Source of the DNA: Sphaerolaimus hirsutus
Taxonomy: Eukaryota > Nematoda > Chromadorea > Monhysterida > Sphaerolaimidae
Direction of reading: 5' to 3'
Length of the DNA stretch: 64,000 nt
Assembly: GCA_964036195.1 (NCBI GenBank)
Contig: OZ038454.1
Span: 1,922,001 to 1,986,000, forward strand
The translations under genes were made by a program, and so were the position numbers. Position 1 is the first letter of the stretch, and every line of letters begins with the position of its first letter. This document shows positions 33,072 through 44,911 of the stretch, one piece after another. Under the pieces are notes generated by a model that made no database searches, was not told the DNA's origin, and saw only the letters and a list, made by a program, of their open reading frames with translations.

Positions 33072-34685
33072 TAACGATGGCAAACCCTCCGAAGAAAAGT
33101 ATTTAAATTTTTAGGTGTTTTTTTCAAAATGAATTTTCGAATTTTCGAATTTTTCCTCAAATTAATTTTCGAATTTCGAATTTAATTTTCGAATTTTCAA
33201 ATTTTCGAATCTTTTTGGTCAATTTTCAAATTTTTTTGGGTAATTTTCGAATTTTCTTACATACTTTTCGATTTTATGGAAAAATATTCAATTAAGAGCT
33301 TTAAGCTGTTAAGTAGTTATGTTGAAATAGTTATGGGTACTCGGTGCATTCCTGAGCATTCTTCTATGTGACTGGGTCCGCTCATAGCTGGGATTGGGGG
33401 TGGCTGTTATGGGGGGTCCCCCAGACTTTTGTGTCATTCCATTCTGTTGTACATTTTCTGATTACCGTATTACCTCGAATTAACCCCCCCCCCCTTGAAT
33501 TAACCCCCCCTCGAAATACCCCCCCTAAATTTCAGCTGAGGAAATAATACCCCCCCCCCTCGAAATACCCCCCCCTAAAACTGAGTGTAACGTGAACGTA
33601 CATGACAAATACCGCAGTTTGTGTTATGTACAATGCAGAACACACGTTAAAACTGATGATTAAGTGACATTAGGGAAGGGTTTTTGTGTATATACAGTTA
33701 TAGATGCCTTTAAACACACTTTTTAATAACGTTTCATTCACGCCCCCCTGTAAAGTTTTCGGGAAAATTGACCCGACTCAAAAAATAGCCCAAAGAGTTG
33801 TCTACATGATGTACGGACCACCCCCCCCAATATAATGCTGCGTGGCCCGCTTACACGGCCCACGCAGCATTATATTGGGGGGCGGTCCGTACATCATGTA
33901 GACAACTCTTTGGGCTATTTTTTGAGTCGGGTCAATTTTCCCGAAAACTTTAGGGGTGGGCGTGAACGAAACCTTTAAAAAAAATTCACAACCATCTGGA
34001 TCGAGGTAAACGGGGGTTTATGATGATGTTCAGAATAATTATTTTATTATTATCATTTTACATGTTGAAATACTGGGTTAAATTGGCATAATGGCATTGG
34101 CATTTATACATCACTAATCCAGCCTCAAAAATGGAATCTACAGGTTGTGCAGATCATTTTAAATATTAAACGGTCCAAATCGCGAGTTATTAAGCTTCAA
34201 AGTCAACCAGCCAGATCTCACCCATGTAAAATTAACACCTTTTTATAGACCCCCCTTATCTTGGGACTGGGATTCAAGGAAACAAAACAATTTGGTTGAC
34301 GTGCAACAGAATGGGGCGACACAAAAGTCTGGTCGACCCACCCCCTAGAATTCCTTCCCCGATTCCAGCTATGGGTCCGCTACCGATGCCATTTCAATGT
34401 TCATTGACGTTTTTTTCTTGTTTCGATAGACTTTTTCAGACGCACCGCGTATCGATTATCGATGATTTAGCACATAGAACGCAAGAATGTGTTTTATGTC
34501 CTTCAATTCCCTGAAAAATTCAAAAACTATTTTTGAATTTTTGAATTTTTGAATTTTTGAATTTTTTCAAAAAAAATCTATTTTTAAGTTTTTTTTCAGT
34601 GGTTGAATAAAAATTCGAAAATTCCGAAAAAATTCGAAAATTTGAAAATATTTTCGAATTTTCGAATCTTTTTTTGCCATCGTTA
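33072..34685. mobile_element. hAT-like element, TAACGATGGCAAA ends, TTCGAA words
   Basis: Ends TAACGATGGCAAA and TTTGCCATCGTTA, with the exact 8-bp duplication CAAATCTT (33064-33071, 34686-34693). Both subterminal regions are TTTTCGAA/AATTTTCG arrays (33120-33290, 34515-34680). Inside lie a MITE fragment (about 33465-33590), a long hairpin (33723-33984) and a CpG-rich stretch (34260-34510). A lone right end of the same type is at 43868-43886. The right end is 71 bp before the first globin exon. Confidence 0.85.
33723..33984. repeat. Long near-perfect hairpin, arms about 125 bp
   Basis: The two arms are reverse complements with few mismatches. Core words AATAGCCCAAAGAGTTGTC and CATGATGTACGGACC are mirrored around a short centre near 33852. 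This is a fold-back (MITE-like) insertion inside the hAT-like element. A transcript across it would form a long dsRNA stem. Confidence 0.85.
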
Positions 34686-34756
34686 CAAATCTTTAATACA
34701 CACTTTAAAAGCTGGTGAATGTGTGAATAAATGTCACTGTGCATCCATACATTCAG

Positions 34757-37700
34757 GCAGCCTATAACAGAAAGGCAAGCCCAAACAATACTGCACTCCT
34801 GGAACAGGGCCACATGCCTGATCCAGCCGGCGGACAGGGGAGTGGCCGTGCGCATCTTCGTGCACATGGTCAAGCTGGCACCCGAGATCAAGGCGGTGTT
34901 CGGCTACAAGAACCACAGCACCAGCCACATGCTCCATGATGAAGCCTTCTGCGAGAAAATGGTCACCTTCCAGAAGTCGCTCGACCGCATACTCAATCAG
35001 TTGACGGATACTGAAAGGCTCGTGTCACACCTCAGGCAACTTGGCAAGATACACCTGCAATATCAAGAAAAAGTGAGGGGGTTTTGCAATTGGGATGTCT
35101 ACTTCTAGAATTTGATAAATCCAGAAATGACAGTTGAGTTTAGCTCAAAAAGTCATCTAGCATGTGTTGTTGCATGTTCAAACATTTAGGTGATTTCATG
35201 AAAAAATAGACAAGAAGTTGATAAATCCACACTTGGAGCAATTTTTGGTGTTTCCACAGATTTTGCAAAATTTCAGAACATTCAAGAAACATTTGAATGA
35301 TAAGTGTTGATGGTGTTTTCTATCTTCTCCAGTGTGATTAAAAAACATATATCCATGAATAAGTTCTCCCCCTTGAATCATTCCTACCAATTGGCCAAGT
35401 TAGAAGAAAACTCCCCATTATTTGTTGGGTAGAAAACAGTTCCAATGCACCAAAAAAAGTATGTATGTATAGTTGAGTATGTGATTGTGAGTGATCACTT
35501 CCATTGAGTGACATCCCATTTGAAGGCTGTATAAGTAGCACACATAGGCCAGAACAACAATAATAGTGAACAGTCCACAATGACAATTGAATAAACACCA
35601 CAACACCAGCTGGCTGCCACATGGGGCTGAGGGACCCCACAACAATTCCCTTAACTGTATTAAGTTATTGTTATTATTATTGGTCACATGGATTGCTTAA
35701 GAACTTAAGCCAAAACTTTGCTTTTACAGCTCGTCCTTCTTAAAAATATGTAAATAAAACTGTTTCTACGTGAAAGCCACTGTTAAATATAATTATTCAA
35801 TCTGTGGCCATTTTTCCAGCAGGCAACAAAGAAGAGGAATGATGACCTTCTCATATTTCAGAACTGCAAGAATGGTAGTGGCATCGACTGGGTATAATGC
35901 CAGCCTCTATGACACCCCAAATATGTAAATTTATAGCTATAAACAGCGTCTGTTATCATTCAAGTAACCTAACTCCTTTCAAAATCAATTCATCAACCTT
36001 CACTCTATGAGCGTGACAGATATCACCACCTAATAATGATTCTCTATACCTATTTACAAGGTATTGAGCATTGTGTGTCATAGACATAGTCCTTTGTTGT
36101 TCATTTCCCTTACAAATACTGAGTATATGTGTCAAATCTCCCTTTTTTAACATTTGCTGTACTACAGTGCTGACAGATTTTCTTTCCAGTTCTATTGTAC
36201 AAACGCAAACCATTGTGTCTTGCAGCGAACCAATTTAGTTCATTGTAGCACAAACTTTTTACTATCATTTCACTTTCATATAGTGTGCAATTTTTTGAGA
36301 TATTGTATTAAGTAAATCTTCATCATCTTGAAGCTCAAGTTCCCTAACATTGATTTCACTGTTCAAATTATGGAATTTGTATTCCCACAAATGAATTGTG
36401 TCACCAATTTAACCCTATTTGTGCAGTGAATAAATCATGCATTTTACTGAAAATTCCGATGAAATAACAACTCCTCCCTTGAATATCCCCCTGAAGAACT
36501 CCCCAGTAAAACCAAAACAAAATAATAACACCCCATTTGAGAATACCTTTAAGGTATATTTGAGATAATATTTGATCTAGTATACAAAATTATAAATATA
36601 GACTACTTCCTCTCAAAATCACCAAAAAAATTCAATGCAAACAGGGATTCAATGCGAATATGTGGAATGTGTTTGCTGAGGCAATGATAGAAACTGTGTG
36701 CTATTGGGAAGGCACTAGCCGGAAATCTGGGCAGAACAAGGAGGTAATCAAAATCTGGCACTGTGCAGTCACTTTCATAGTGATGCACATGTCCATTGGT
36801 TTCTATGATGCCAAGAAAAATGCAAGGAGCTCCAGAACTCACAGAACTGGTGAGTCACAGAAAACTATATTTTATTTAAAGAAAATCATTTTCAAGATCA
36901 AAAATTTCATGTGTTTTTCTATTCATGCTGCTCGGGGATCCCCCAGGGGTGTGTTAGACAATACCTGGGCTTAAGCCAAGCAAAAAGCAGCATTGGCTCC
37001 CCTTCACTTGGGGGTTGGGGTGAGAAAACATAAACATAAACATTGAAAAATATTATAATGCTCAGTTATACCTGCCAGCAGTTTATATACCTCCACATGT
37101 CCTTGACACAGGTTCTCCATGTGAGTCAAAGTCAGATCGTATGCCACGGCGTTTAAAAGTTCTTGCAGTCAACAGTATAAAAATTGCCAGTGCAAGCAAA
37201 AACAGCAGCCCAATGCATAAAATTCATTTGGAACAGAGGAATTCCTTGCCAATGAAAAGTTTGCAATCACTTGACAATGACATGTCAAGTGATGATGATG
37301 ATGTGATTAGACCAAAAACAATGTCACAAGTGAAAGATGTAAAAAGGGGTTTTAGCGAGTGAGTGCTTGAGAAATTGTGTATTTTGGTACTTATATTGGT
37401 TGAAATTTGGTTTGTTAGGTTGTTTAACTTTATGGTTTGAAGAAGGTACCTATGCTTTCTTTTCCATTTCCACAGGTAAATATATTTAAAATAGGTATTT
37501 TAAATTATGTGGAATTGCCAACTTTTGGAAAATTTATTTGTGTTCATCTTCAAAAATGTCAGCATCTTAAAAACTCTGGTGAGAACTCCACAACTGGAGA
37601 AGTAAAATGACTTATTTATAAATCAGAAATAAAATATTTAAAGGAAAATAAATCTATAAGTGAGAAGTTAAATGGCAAGTTACAAGAAATGCGAAAGCAA

Positions 37701-38306
37701 TGTTTTTGACTTTTCACTTACCACTTCACTCCTCACTTATAATTTTTTTGTTTCTTTTGACTTTCTACCTCTCTCATCTCAGTTGTAATTTTTTACTTCA
37801 CTTGCGTAAATGACCCTGTCTGGGACCCATCCCGCAAGTGGACAAGTACTTAACTCTTGCCTTTTCCCTCAACTTTCAACTTTACTCTTAACTTTGCTCG
37901 TTTTTCCATCTTTTATTTTACTTCACTTTTGATTTTGGACACTTTACTTGTCCACTCAAACTGGCACCTGGCCAAGAACCCTCCACACACACTTACAGGA
38001 AACAGCGGTGCACCAAACTTCCAATCACACCAGTAATGATGAAGCAGCTGGCACCCCTGCCGAAGCCTGTCAAAGTTGACAATGCATACACGGACACAAT
38101 ACACTTAGCAAGTGTGCAGAACATTTCACGAATCCATCAGGAAAACCTGGCCAGAAGCCAGCATAGTCTGGAGTATGTTCATGTAAATTTGTGCCCACAG
38201 CCAGTGCCATTGCACATTAATCATCGAGTGCGCAACGACTCGTCAGGGAGTTCGCTTCGACTCGCCAGGTGCCAATTCCACAAGTGCATTAGTGACAGGA
38301 AAAGTG
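34757..38306 (+). CDS. Globin-domain protein with long C-terminal extension (partial)
   Basis: Exons 34757-35072, 36645-36849, 37112-37358 and 37999-38306 agree in phase (0, 1, 2). Exon 1 encodes helices A-F: TERQAQTILHSW (A), FVHMVKLAPEIKAVFGYKN (B-CD, with Phe CD1) and LRQLGKIHLQYQEK (F, with the proximal heme-binding His). Exon 2 encodes helices G-H (MWNVFAEAMIETV; IKIWHCAVTFIVMHMSIGF). The E7-F8 spacing of 32 matches neuroglobin and puts Lys, not His, at E7. Exons 3-4 add about 185 residues with an acidic SSDDDD stretch and no recognised domain. The last exon ends at a good donor (GTAAGT), so the gene continues, but no further exon was found before the LTR element. The N-terminal exon was not identified. 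Oxygen or redox chemistry is expected from the family; the extension's role is unknown. Confidence 0.85.
35073..36644 (+). other. Intron of the globin gene
   Basis: The donor AAA|GTGAGG and acceptor AACAG|GGATTC are both in phase 0, falling between the F and G helices. The intron is AT-rich. A short open stretch after a CCAG at about 35822-35890 does not fit the globin fold or phase and is not called. Confidence 0.65.
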
Positions 38307-38384
38307 GTAAGTGACATTGTTAAGTGGTATGTTCTTCGAGAAGTAAACTTACAACTGACAAGCAGATTTGTGAATCAGAATATA

Positions 38385-38600
38385 TGACTGCCACCTGGTG
38401 GCAATCTTAAGCCCTGTGAAGTGTAAAGTAAAGTGTCAAATGTAAAGTGAAATGCAAAGTCAAATGTCAAATCTAAAGTAAAGTGCCAAATGTAAAGTAA
38501 TGTGTCAAATGCAATGTCAAATGCAAAGTCAAATGTCAATTGTCATGTAAAGTGTCAAATAAAAAGTCAAGTGTCAATTGTGTATCCAAATCTTATGTTT
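38385..38600. repeat. TGTAAAGTGTCAAATG word array
   Basis: Same opening as at 32150 (GGTGGCAATCTTAAGCCCTG) followed by TAAAGTGTCAAATG words. It lies between the last identified globin exon and the LTR element. Confidence 0.6.
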
Positions 38601-38611
38601 TGTATAGCAGT

Positions 38612-39417
38612 AGAACCAATGAGCAGTATAACTTTGCTTGACTAAGTTGACTTCTGTTTCCAATTTCCAAGGGAGAATTTACATTTGCATACCGTATTAC
38701 CTCAAATTACCCCCCCCCCCTTGAATTACCCCCCCCCCTCAAAATGGGCTGGGAAAATAATAACCCCCCCCCTCGAAATACCCCCCTCCGGAATGATGTA
38801 CATCATGTATGCAATGTACATGATGTATTTATTACTACTTTTTTGCATTGCAACTACACTTACACGCTCATTTGTGTACAGATGTACAACTAAGGCCCCA
38901 ATATAACTTAATTTCTCTTATTTATTACCGTTTTTGTGTAAGAAAACGCGTGTATCTTACTATGAATTTCACAAAAATTTCTGGCAGAATAACAACCCCC
39001 CCCCTCAAAAAAACTCCCCCTTGAATTAACCCCCCCTCAAATTTTGCTGGCGAAATAATAAACCCCCATGGGGGTATTTCGAGGTAATACGTTGTTATTA
39101 TTCAGTTAGATACAGTTGGATAGGTTAAACAGTAATACAGGATACAGCATTTAATACATTTTACATGATTACATAGAATTACTGAAGATTAGAGAAGATT
39201 ACAGAAGATAATTCATGTACTTAAGACTTGCCTTACTCAATATTTATTGAAACAACAAGTTTGCTGGTTCAACATCACATCTACCTAGAACACAAAAACC
39301 TGAAACAAAGCATGAAACCAAAACCTGTAAGATTTATGTTTCAATAAACAGCCAGTACTGTGGAAAATCAGGTACTTAGAAACTATGTCTTATGTGATGG
39401 AATCCCATCACGACACC
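38612..39417 (-). mobile_element. 3' LTR of a gag-only retrotransposon, with a MITE inside
   Basis: On the minus strand the LTR starts TGTCGTGATGGGATTCC just after a purine tract (GGGAGGGGG) and runs down to about the CTCATTGG at 38612. It matches the other LTR (41143-41937) apart from an insertion (38692-39091), which is a TA-type MITE at a different point from the MITE in the other LTR. Confidence 0.75.
38692..39091. mobile_element. TA-type MITE inserted in the 3' LTR
   Basis: CCGTATTACCTCAAATTACC at the left, GAGGTAATACG at the right. The uninterrupted target (TTTGCATCTATTTATTCAG) is seen in the other LTR at about 41213-41232. This is the cleanest uninterrupted copy for locating the 16.7-kb insertion point. 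Confidence 0.8.
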
Positions 39418-41130
39418 CCCTCCCATGGCGAATGTACCCATAAAAACAATGTTTAAGAAGCATGCTAATGTTTAAGAAGCAGACATTCAGGTTGTGTGGT
39501 GAAGGGTATGTGTGTAGGTGATAGGTGCACCATGGACCCTTGTAACCACTCCAATCCTTCTGCTGCTGCTGCCTCGCTGCCTGCACGGCTTGTGTGGAGA
39601 ACCAGTTGCCGTTGCCCTTCGCAGGTTGCTTGGGGCGTTCCTTGGTTTCTGCTGGTGCAGCAATTTTAGTTCTGGCATTGTCGGCAGCAAGGCACTGGTG
39701 CTCGATGCAGGCCATGTCCATCTGCCTGACAGCCTGACAAAGTGATGTTGGCTGCCCGCCAGTGGTTGCGGGTGGTGTACCAGCAAACCAGCTGGTACCG
39801 GCTCAGCTCCGCTTCAAATTCAGCCACTGTAGATGCTGGCTTTACTTTCATGTTGTACCAGTCAGATACACTGTACTGCTGGTTGCTGTCCTTGTAGTGA
39901 CTGGCAAGTTGGTCCAGCACATACAGGATTTTGATCTTTTTTTCTGGGCAAATGGCGATGTAGCGCTTCATTGCATTGCCCACTAGGCAATTTGCAAAAA
40001 GTCTGCCAGAAAATGCACTGCTGTGCCGCCGGCACTGTAAGTGCTTGTGATGCCACAGCATGCAGCCAATACTTAAATGGGCCAGCAACGCCCGTTGAGT
40101 CACCATTGAATTTGATCTGCTTGCTGGCAATGCTTGCCACGTGGTTGCCAGAAGTCCTTGCAATCCTTGCTTGTCAGGTATGACAAATTTGCAGCCAGTG
40201 AATCCAACTTTTCATCTTCATTTGTGACAAAAGTGTCGACGTATTCAGCTACCTGCTCAGCCAAACTGCCTGGCTGTAATGAAGACAGCCTATTTTCCAT
40301 ATCGTTGAACAAAATCGAGCCAGCGCTATGCTCAGCGCGGCTCGGTGCTGGGGTTGCAGGCTTCGGTACTGGAATTGCAGGCTTCTGCACTGGGCCGGGC
40401 CCGCTTGCTGTGCTGCTGGTCAACTGCATTGCCAGGCTGCTAATCAGCTGCAAACATTGAGCCCGTTCTGCCCTGTCCTTGGCATCATGGTCCCTGAGGT
40501 ACTGGATAAAGACTGCAGTGCTGTCCATTGCTGCAGCTCCACCCCCTAGAATCACAGCTAGCACGATCTTGGCTGGCCAGATTGTCAGGGTGGGGTCTGG
40601 TTGTTGCACCCTCAGGATCCGGGCGATCAAGTACCGCATGACCAATCGGTGACAATATAGGTGTTCATGCACACCTGCACCTTGCTGATGAGTGCTGATG
40701 TGCCCAGCTTTGAGACATAACTGACCACAGGCCAGTCACCAGTTTTGCATCTGTGCTGCAGCAGCTCGATAAGCATGTCCTTCAGCTTTGACCGATCTTG
40801 TGCAGCTAAAAGTTGCTGCACTTCTGCTTCTAGTTCAGCCTGCGTGATCAGCACCATGATGATGTGCACAGGACAGCAGGCTCAGGGTCAGCTTCTTGTG
40901 CGGGGCAACTGCGGCAGGCCTGAGCCGATGTGGGTTAACTGTGGCAGACCCGAGCCAATTGCACACCAAAACTGCCAACATTACTGGCAGTGGTGGCTTC
41001 TGCTGCTGGTGCCGGCAGGATTCTCTGCTAGATGGCTGCACTGCCTGGAGATCAGGAATGCTGCAACCACTGCTTCTTGATGCTGCTTGTCAGGTTGCTG
41101 ACAGGAACAGCTTCAGGCTCCCAGTATGAT
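39418..41130 (-). pseudogene. Decayed retrotransposon gag region, no pol
   Basis: On the minus strand, frames that overlap out of register (40869-40627, 40672-40100, 40163-39666, 39721-39383) carry gag-like text: an N-terminal helical part (AELEAEVQQLLAAQDRSKL), a linker of Pro/Ala (KPAIPVPKPATPAPS), FNGDSTGVAGPFKYWLHAV, and WYNMKVKPASTVAEFEAELS. At least two frameshifts separate them. No protease, reverse transcriptase, RNase H or integrase motif exists in the 1.7 kb between the LTRs. TGGTGATCATACTGGGAG next to the upstream LTR may be the primer-binding site. Ty3/gypsy-like origin is likely; a gag-only element may have relied on a relative. Confidence 0.65.
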
Positions 41131-41937
41131 CACCATGTTGCAAAGCCCAATGAGCAGTAGAACTTTGCTTGACTAGGTTGACTTCTGTTTCCAATTTCCA
41201 AGGGAGAATTTACATTTGCATCTATTTATTCAGTTAGATACAGCTGGATAGGTCAAACAGTAATACAGGATACCGCAGTTAAAACAGTTTACATGAATAC
41301 TGTATTTCCTCCCGGGGGGTGATTGTTTCATAGTGCTCCCGAGAGGGGGTGGGGGTTAAATGAGGGGGGGGGTTATTTCGAGGGGGTATTATTATTTTGC
41401 AAGAAATTTTTTGAAATCCTAGTACAAAATTGTTGTTTGTGATGTGCGCTGGGGTATAAAAATGCATCAATAAATGACATGTATAGACTAATATTAGTAT
41501 GTAGATGGTATAAACATTGTTCTAACGTGATTCCGACACTGTTTTAACATGTGTTCTGCACTACGCAGAACACATACTGCTGTATTTGTCATGTACGTTC
41601 TCTTTACACTCAATCTGGGGGGTGGTATTTCGAGGGGGGAGTTGATTTTTGCATATTGGTCTCGAGAGAGGGGGGTCAAACAAGGGTGGGGGGGGGGTAT
41701 TTCGAGGAGGTGTATTTCAGGGAAATATGGTACATAGAATTACTGAAGATCAGAGAAGATTACAGAAGATAATTCATGTACCTAAGACTTGCCTTACTCA
41801 ATATTTCTTGAAACAACAAGTTTGCTGGTTCAACATTACTTCTACCTAGAACACAAAAACCTTAAACAAAGCATGAAACCAAAACCTGTAAGATTTATGT
41901 TTCAATGAACAACCAGTACTGTGGAAAATCAGGTACT
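41131..41937 (-). mobile_element. 5' LTR of the gag-only retrotransposon, MITE-invaded and truncated
   Basis: It shares CCAATGAGCAGTA, TTCCAAGGGAGAATTTACA and GATTTATGTTTCAAT with the 3' LTR. It lacks the first 40 or so bases (TGTCGTGATGG...), which are replaced by a CACAATTGACACTTAAC word array. A MITE (41300-41730) splits it. Confidence 0.7.
41300..41730. mobile_element. TA-flanked MITE inserted in the 5' LTR
   Basis: CTGTATTTCCTCC at the left and GGAAATATGG at the right, flanked by TA (41298-41299, 41731-41732). The other LTR shows the empty site GATTACATAGAATT with a single TA. This proves TA duplication for the family. Confidence 0.85.
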
Positions 41938-42130
41938 TTGACACACATACTTTGGATACACAATTGACACTTAACTTTACATTTGACTTAAGATTAGACG
42001 CTTTGCATGACAAATGCCACTTGACTTTGCATTTGACTTTACATTTGACACTTTATTTTACATTTGACACTTCATATGACAATTGACATTTGACTTTGCA
42101 TTTGACTTTACATTGGATACTTTACAGGGC
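41937..42130. repeat. GACACTTTACATTTGACTTT word array
   Basis: ACATTTGACACTT and CTTTGCATTTGAC words, ending TTTACAGGGCTTGTGACTG: the opposite orientation of the array at 38385. It replaces the start of the 5' LTR. Confidence 0.6.
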
Positions 42131-42207
42131 TTGTGACTGCCCCCATCGATGGCAAATGCTATGTGAAAAGTGTTCATATTTATAAGTGTTTTTTCTTGAC
42201 CCTGGTG

Positions 42208-43606
42208 TAGTGATGTAAAAGCGCCATGGCGCTGGCGCCTGGCGCTAGCGCCAAAGCAAAAAGCGCCATGGCGCTTTTGGCGCTTGGCGCCTTGTTGCTG
42301 TGGCGCCATTGGCGCTTGGCGCCTTGTTGCTGTGGCGCCATTGGCGCTTGGCGCTGTGCTACGGAAAAGCGCCATGGCGCTTTTGGCGCTTGGCGCTATG
42401 ATGCCGTGGCGCCATTGGCGCTTGGCGCTGGCGTTTTAAAAAGCGCCAAAAAAGCGCCAAGGAGTTCAAAAAATAGATCATTATTTTATGTAAAAAGACC
42501 TTGTGTGCAAAATTTTCACAAGTAAATGTGTTACTGCACATGTATTCCAGGAAGAACAAACCCTCCACTTGCTTATTTTGTAAACCATGTCCATGCAATT
42601 GTGCAAGGATTTCCAATAAAATTTCATTAAAAAATGGGCCTAATGGTTCCCATCCCAATTCAAATTTTGCATTGTGCATGAATCTTGCTCACGAGCCGAC
42701 GAGCGACGATCAAATGCATAGTATTGCATTGTGTTGAAAATAATGTTTTGTTGTTGTTGAATAAAAAGGTAAATACAATGGTAAAATGTCTGAATACTTC
42801 AAACTGTAGAGGAGCCAAAGTAAATAGATGTCCAAAAGCTGTCTGGAAGAATCACATGGTGCACTCCCAAGCAGGGTTGGCAAAATCTCAGAAAAAAATA
42901 AAAAATAAAATAAAAATAAAATAGAAAATTAAAGAATAAAATAAAAATAAAATAGAAAATTGAAGAATAAAATAAAAATAAAATACAATTTTAATAAAAA
43001 TAAAATACAATTTTAGTAAAAAGAATTTTACTTAAATCAATCCTGGTCACGATCTAAAATAAAAAATAAAAATAAAATAAAAATAAAGTGAAAAATTGAA
43101 GAATAAAATAAAAATAAAATGGAAAATTGAAGAATAAAATAAAAATAAAATACAATTTTAATAAAAATAAAATACAATTTTAGTAAAAAGAATTTTACTA
43201 AAACCAACCCTGCTCCCAAGCACCTCCAGACAGAAAACCCTGTTTCAACCCTTTCTAGCAGACAGGGGTTGATTTTGGGGCGGGTGCCAGGGTCTCATTA
43301 GTGCTCAGCACCCTTATTCTACATAACCTACTTAACCTACTACAAAACCTAACCGACAGGACCTAACCAATACCTGCATAAGCATGGCTGCCTTTTGGGC
43401 AGCAAAAAAATTTGGCGCTGGCGCTATTGGCGCTTGGCGCCAACATCCTCTGGCGCCATTGGCGCTTGGCGCCATGGTCTAGAAAAGCGCCATGGCGCTT
43501 TTGGCGCTTTTGCTGTGGCGCCATTGGCGCTTGGCGCTCGCATGCCAAAAGCGCCATGGCGCTTTTGGCGCTTGGCGCCAAAAGTCTGGCGCTTTTTACA
43601 TCACTA
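42208..43606. mobile_element. hAT-like element, TAGTGATG ends, TTGGCGCTTGGCGCC arrays
   Basis: Ends TAGTGATG and CATCACTA with the exact 8-bp duplication CCCTGGTG (42200-42207, 43607-43614). Arrays of AAGCGCCATGGCGC and TTGGCGCTTGGCGCC words occupy 42215-42455 and 43415-43595. A second hAT-like element (42872-43212) is nested in the middle. Confidence 0.85.
42872..43212. mobile_element. hAT-like element nested in the previous one, AAATAAAAT array
   Basis: Ends CAGGGTTGG and CCAACCCTG, with the exact 8-bp duplication CTCCCAAG (42864-42871, 43213-43220). Nearly all of its 341 bp is AAATAAAATAAAAAT or its complement-like ATTTTAGTAAAAAG words, in two similar halves. Confidence 0.85.
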
Positions 43607-43629
43607 CCCTGGTGCCAGTACTCACCTTA

Positions 43630-44420
43630 ACCTGCTTATTCGAGGGGAGGGGGGGGGGGGGTTATTCGAGGATATATAGTATGATGAGCAGCAACGATGA
43701 TACAAGTGAAATGAAGCATGTCTCTGCATTTTATTCAAGACAAACCAAATTGGCAATCAAAAAATATATTTATCTACAAAGTCTGAAAACAATTTCTGAA
43801 CCTCAAAAATCGGGTGGTTGAATAAAAATTTAAAAAAGTCCACAAAAAAAACGAGATTTTTTTCTTTGAATTTTCGTTTGCCATCGTTACTTGTCACATA
43901 TAACTTTTCTCGTCACTTGTGCACTGCTGGAATTGGCATCAGTTCAACTTTAGAACAAAGGAAGCTCTACTGCATGAGACCATACGAGTTGTATGTTAGT
44001 AACTGACTTTGGCCATTTTGGCTATACTCGGCGGACCGCAAAGTATGTGCCCAAAATTACTTATGTCTTGGTCGATAACGCGCGAGCAGGATACTTATGT
44101 ATGCACTTTCACAAACATATTGTGAAAGACAAATACAAACAAGAAACATATTTGTGAAAGAAAAAGGCAGAGTCACGTAGACACGTACAACCGAAGAAGG
44201 TTTTGCCCTGAAACTTTTTTTTTTGCTGAAACAATTTTTATTTTTATAAATGATGACATCATGGTGGAGTGTTTGCTTCAGAAAAATGCGTTGCATGGAC
44301 ATCAATCTACATAGTTGGAAAGCTTGTATCTCGCTCAAACAGTGCTAATGAATTACTCCGGAAAAGTATGAATGTGATGTGATAGACACCTGTTGGCACA
44401 TATCTGGTTGCATATTATAT
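43630..44420. other. Intergenic; MITE and hAT end fragments
   Basis: A partial G-tract MITE end (43632-43680) and a lone TTTGCCATCGTTA end (43868-43886) are recognisable. No gene was seen. Confidence 0.45.
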
Positions 44421-44430
44421 GAAAAAGGGT

Positions 44431-44605
44431 AAAAGATGCAGGACTTATGTTTGCGCCACTCATTATGGCTGTGGAATGCAATTAAGCGATTGGAAATGAT
44501 CGCAAATGTGTCAACTAGTGTGGGCCGCCATTTGCGATCATTGCCGTTTGATTAATTGCTTTCCGCAGCCATAATCAGTGATGCGAACATAAATCCTGCA
44601 TTTTT
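44431..44605. repeat. Imperfect hairpin, arms about 70 bp
   Basis: GATGCAGGACTTATGTTTGCG at the left and CGAACATAAATCCTGCAT at the right are inverted. Inside, ATTATGGCTGTGGAA pairs with TTCCGCAGCCATAAT and GATCGCAAATG with CATTTGCGATC. This is a fold-back MITE candidate. Confidence 0.75.
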
Positions 44606-44911
44606 CACTCTCATTTGTTTGAAACACAAGGTAACTTGGATGTAGCCAAGTTGACATGTGACCCCATCGTTAGTTTACAGCAGCACTCATACAAACATAC
44701 CTTAGACCATTGACTTCCATAATGTCCACTGAGTTTACCAAATCTGATTCCTTTCATGTCTGCTGAATTTATTTACATTTACTCACCCTTTATGCAGCAT
44801 AAAAGTAAAAAATTTTATCACGTTTTCTGTACTCAGGGGTGAGTAAAGATAAAAGACTTTACATTCAAAAAATTCAGTACTTTTAAAAACTGTGCCCTCC
44901 AACAATATGTA

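Noticed and set aside
34296-34514. 72-residue frame upstream of the globin exons, considered as its N-terminal exon
   Set aside because: It lies inside the hAT-like element (33072-34685), has no clear donor, and encodes nothing like a globin A helix.
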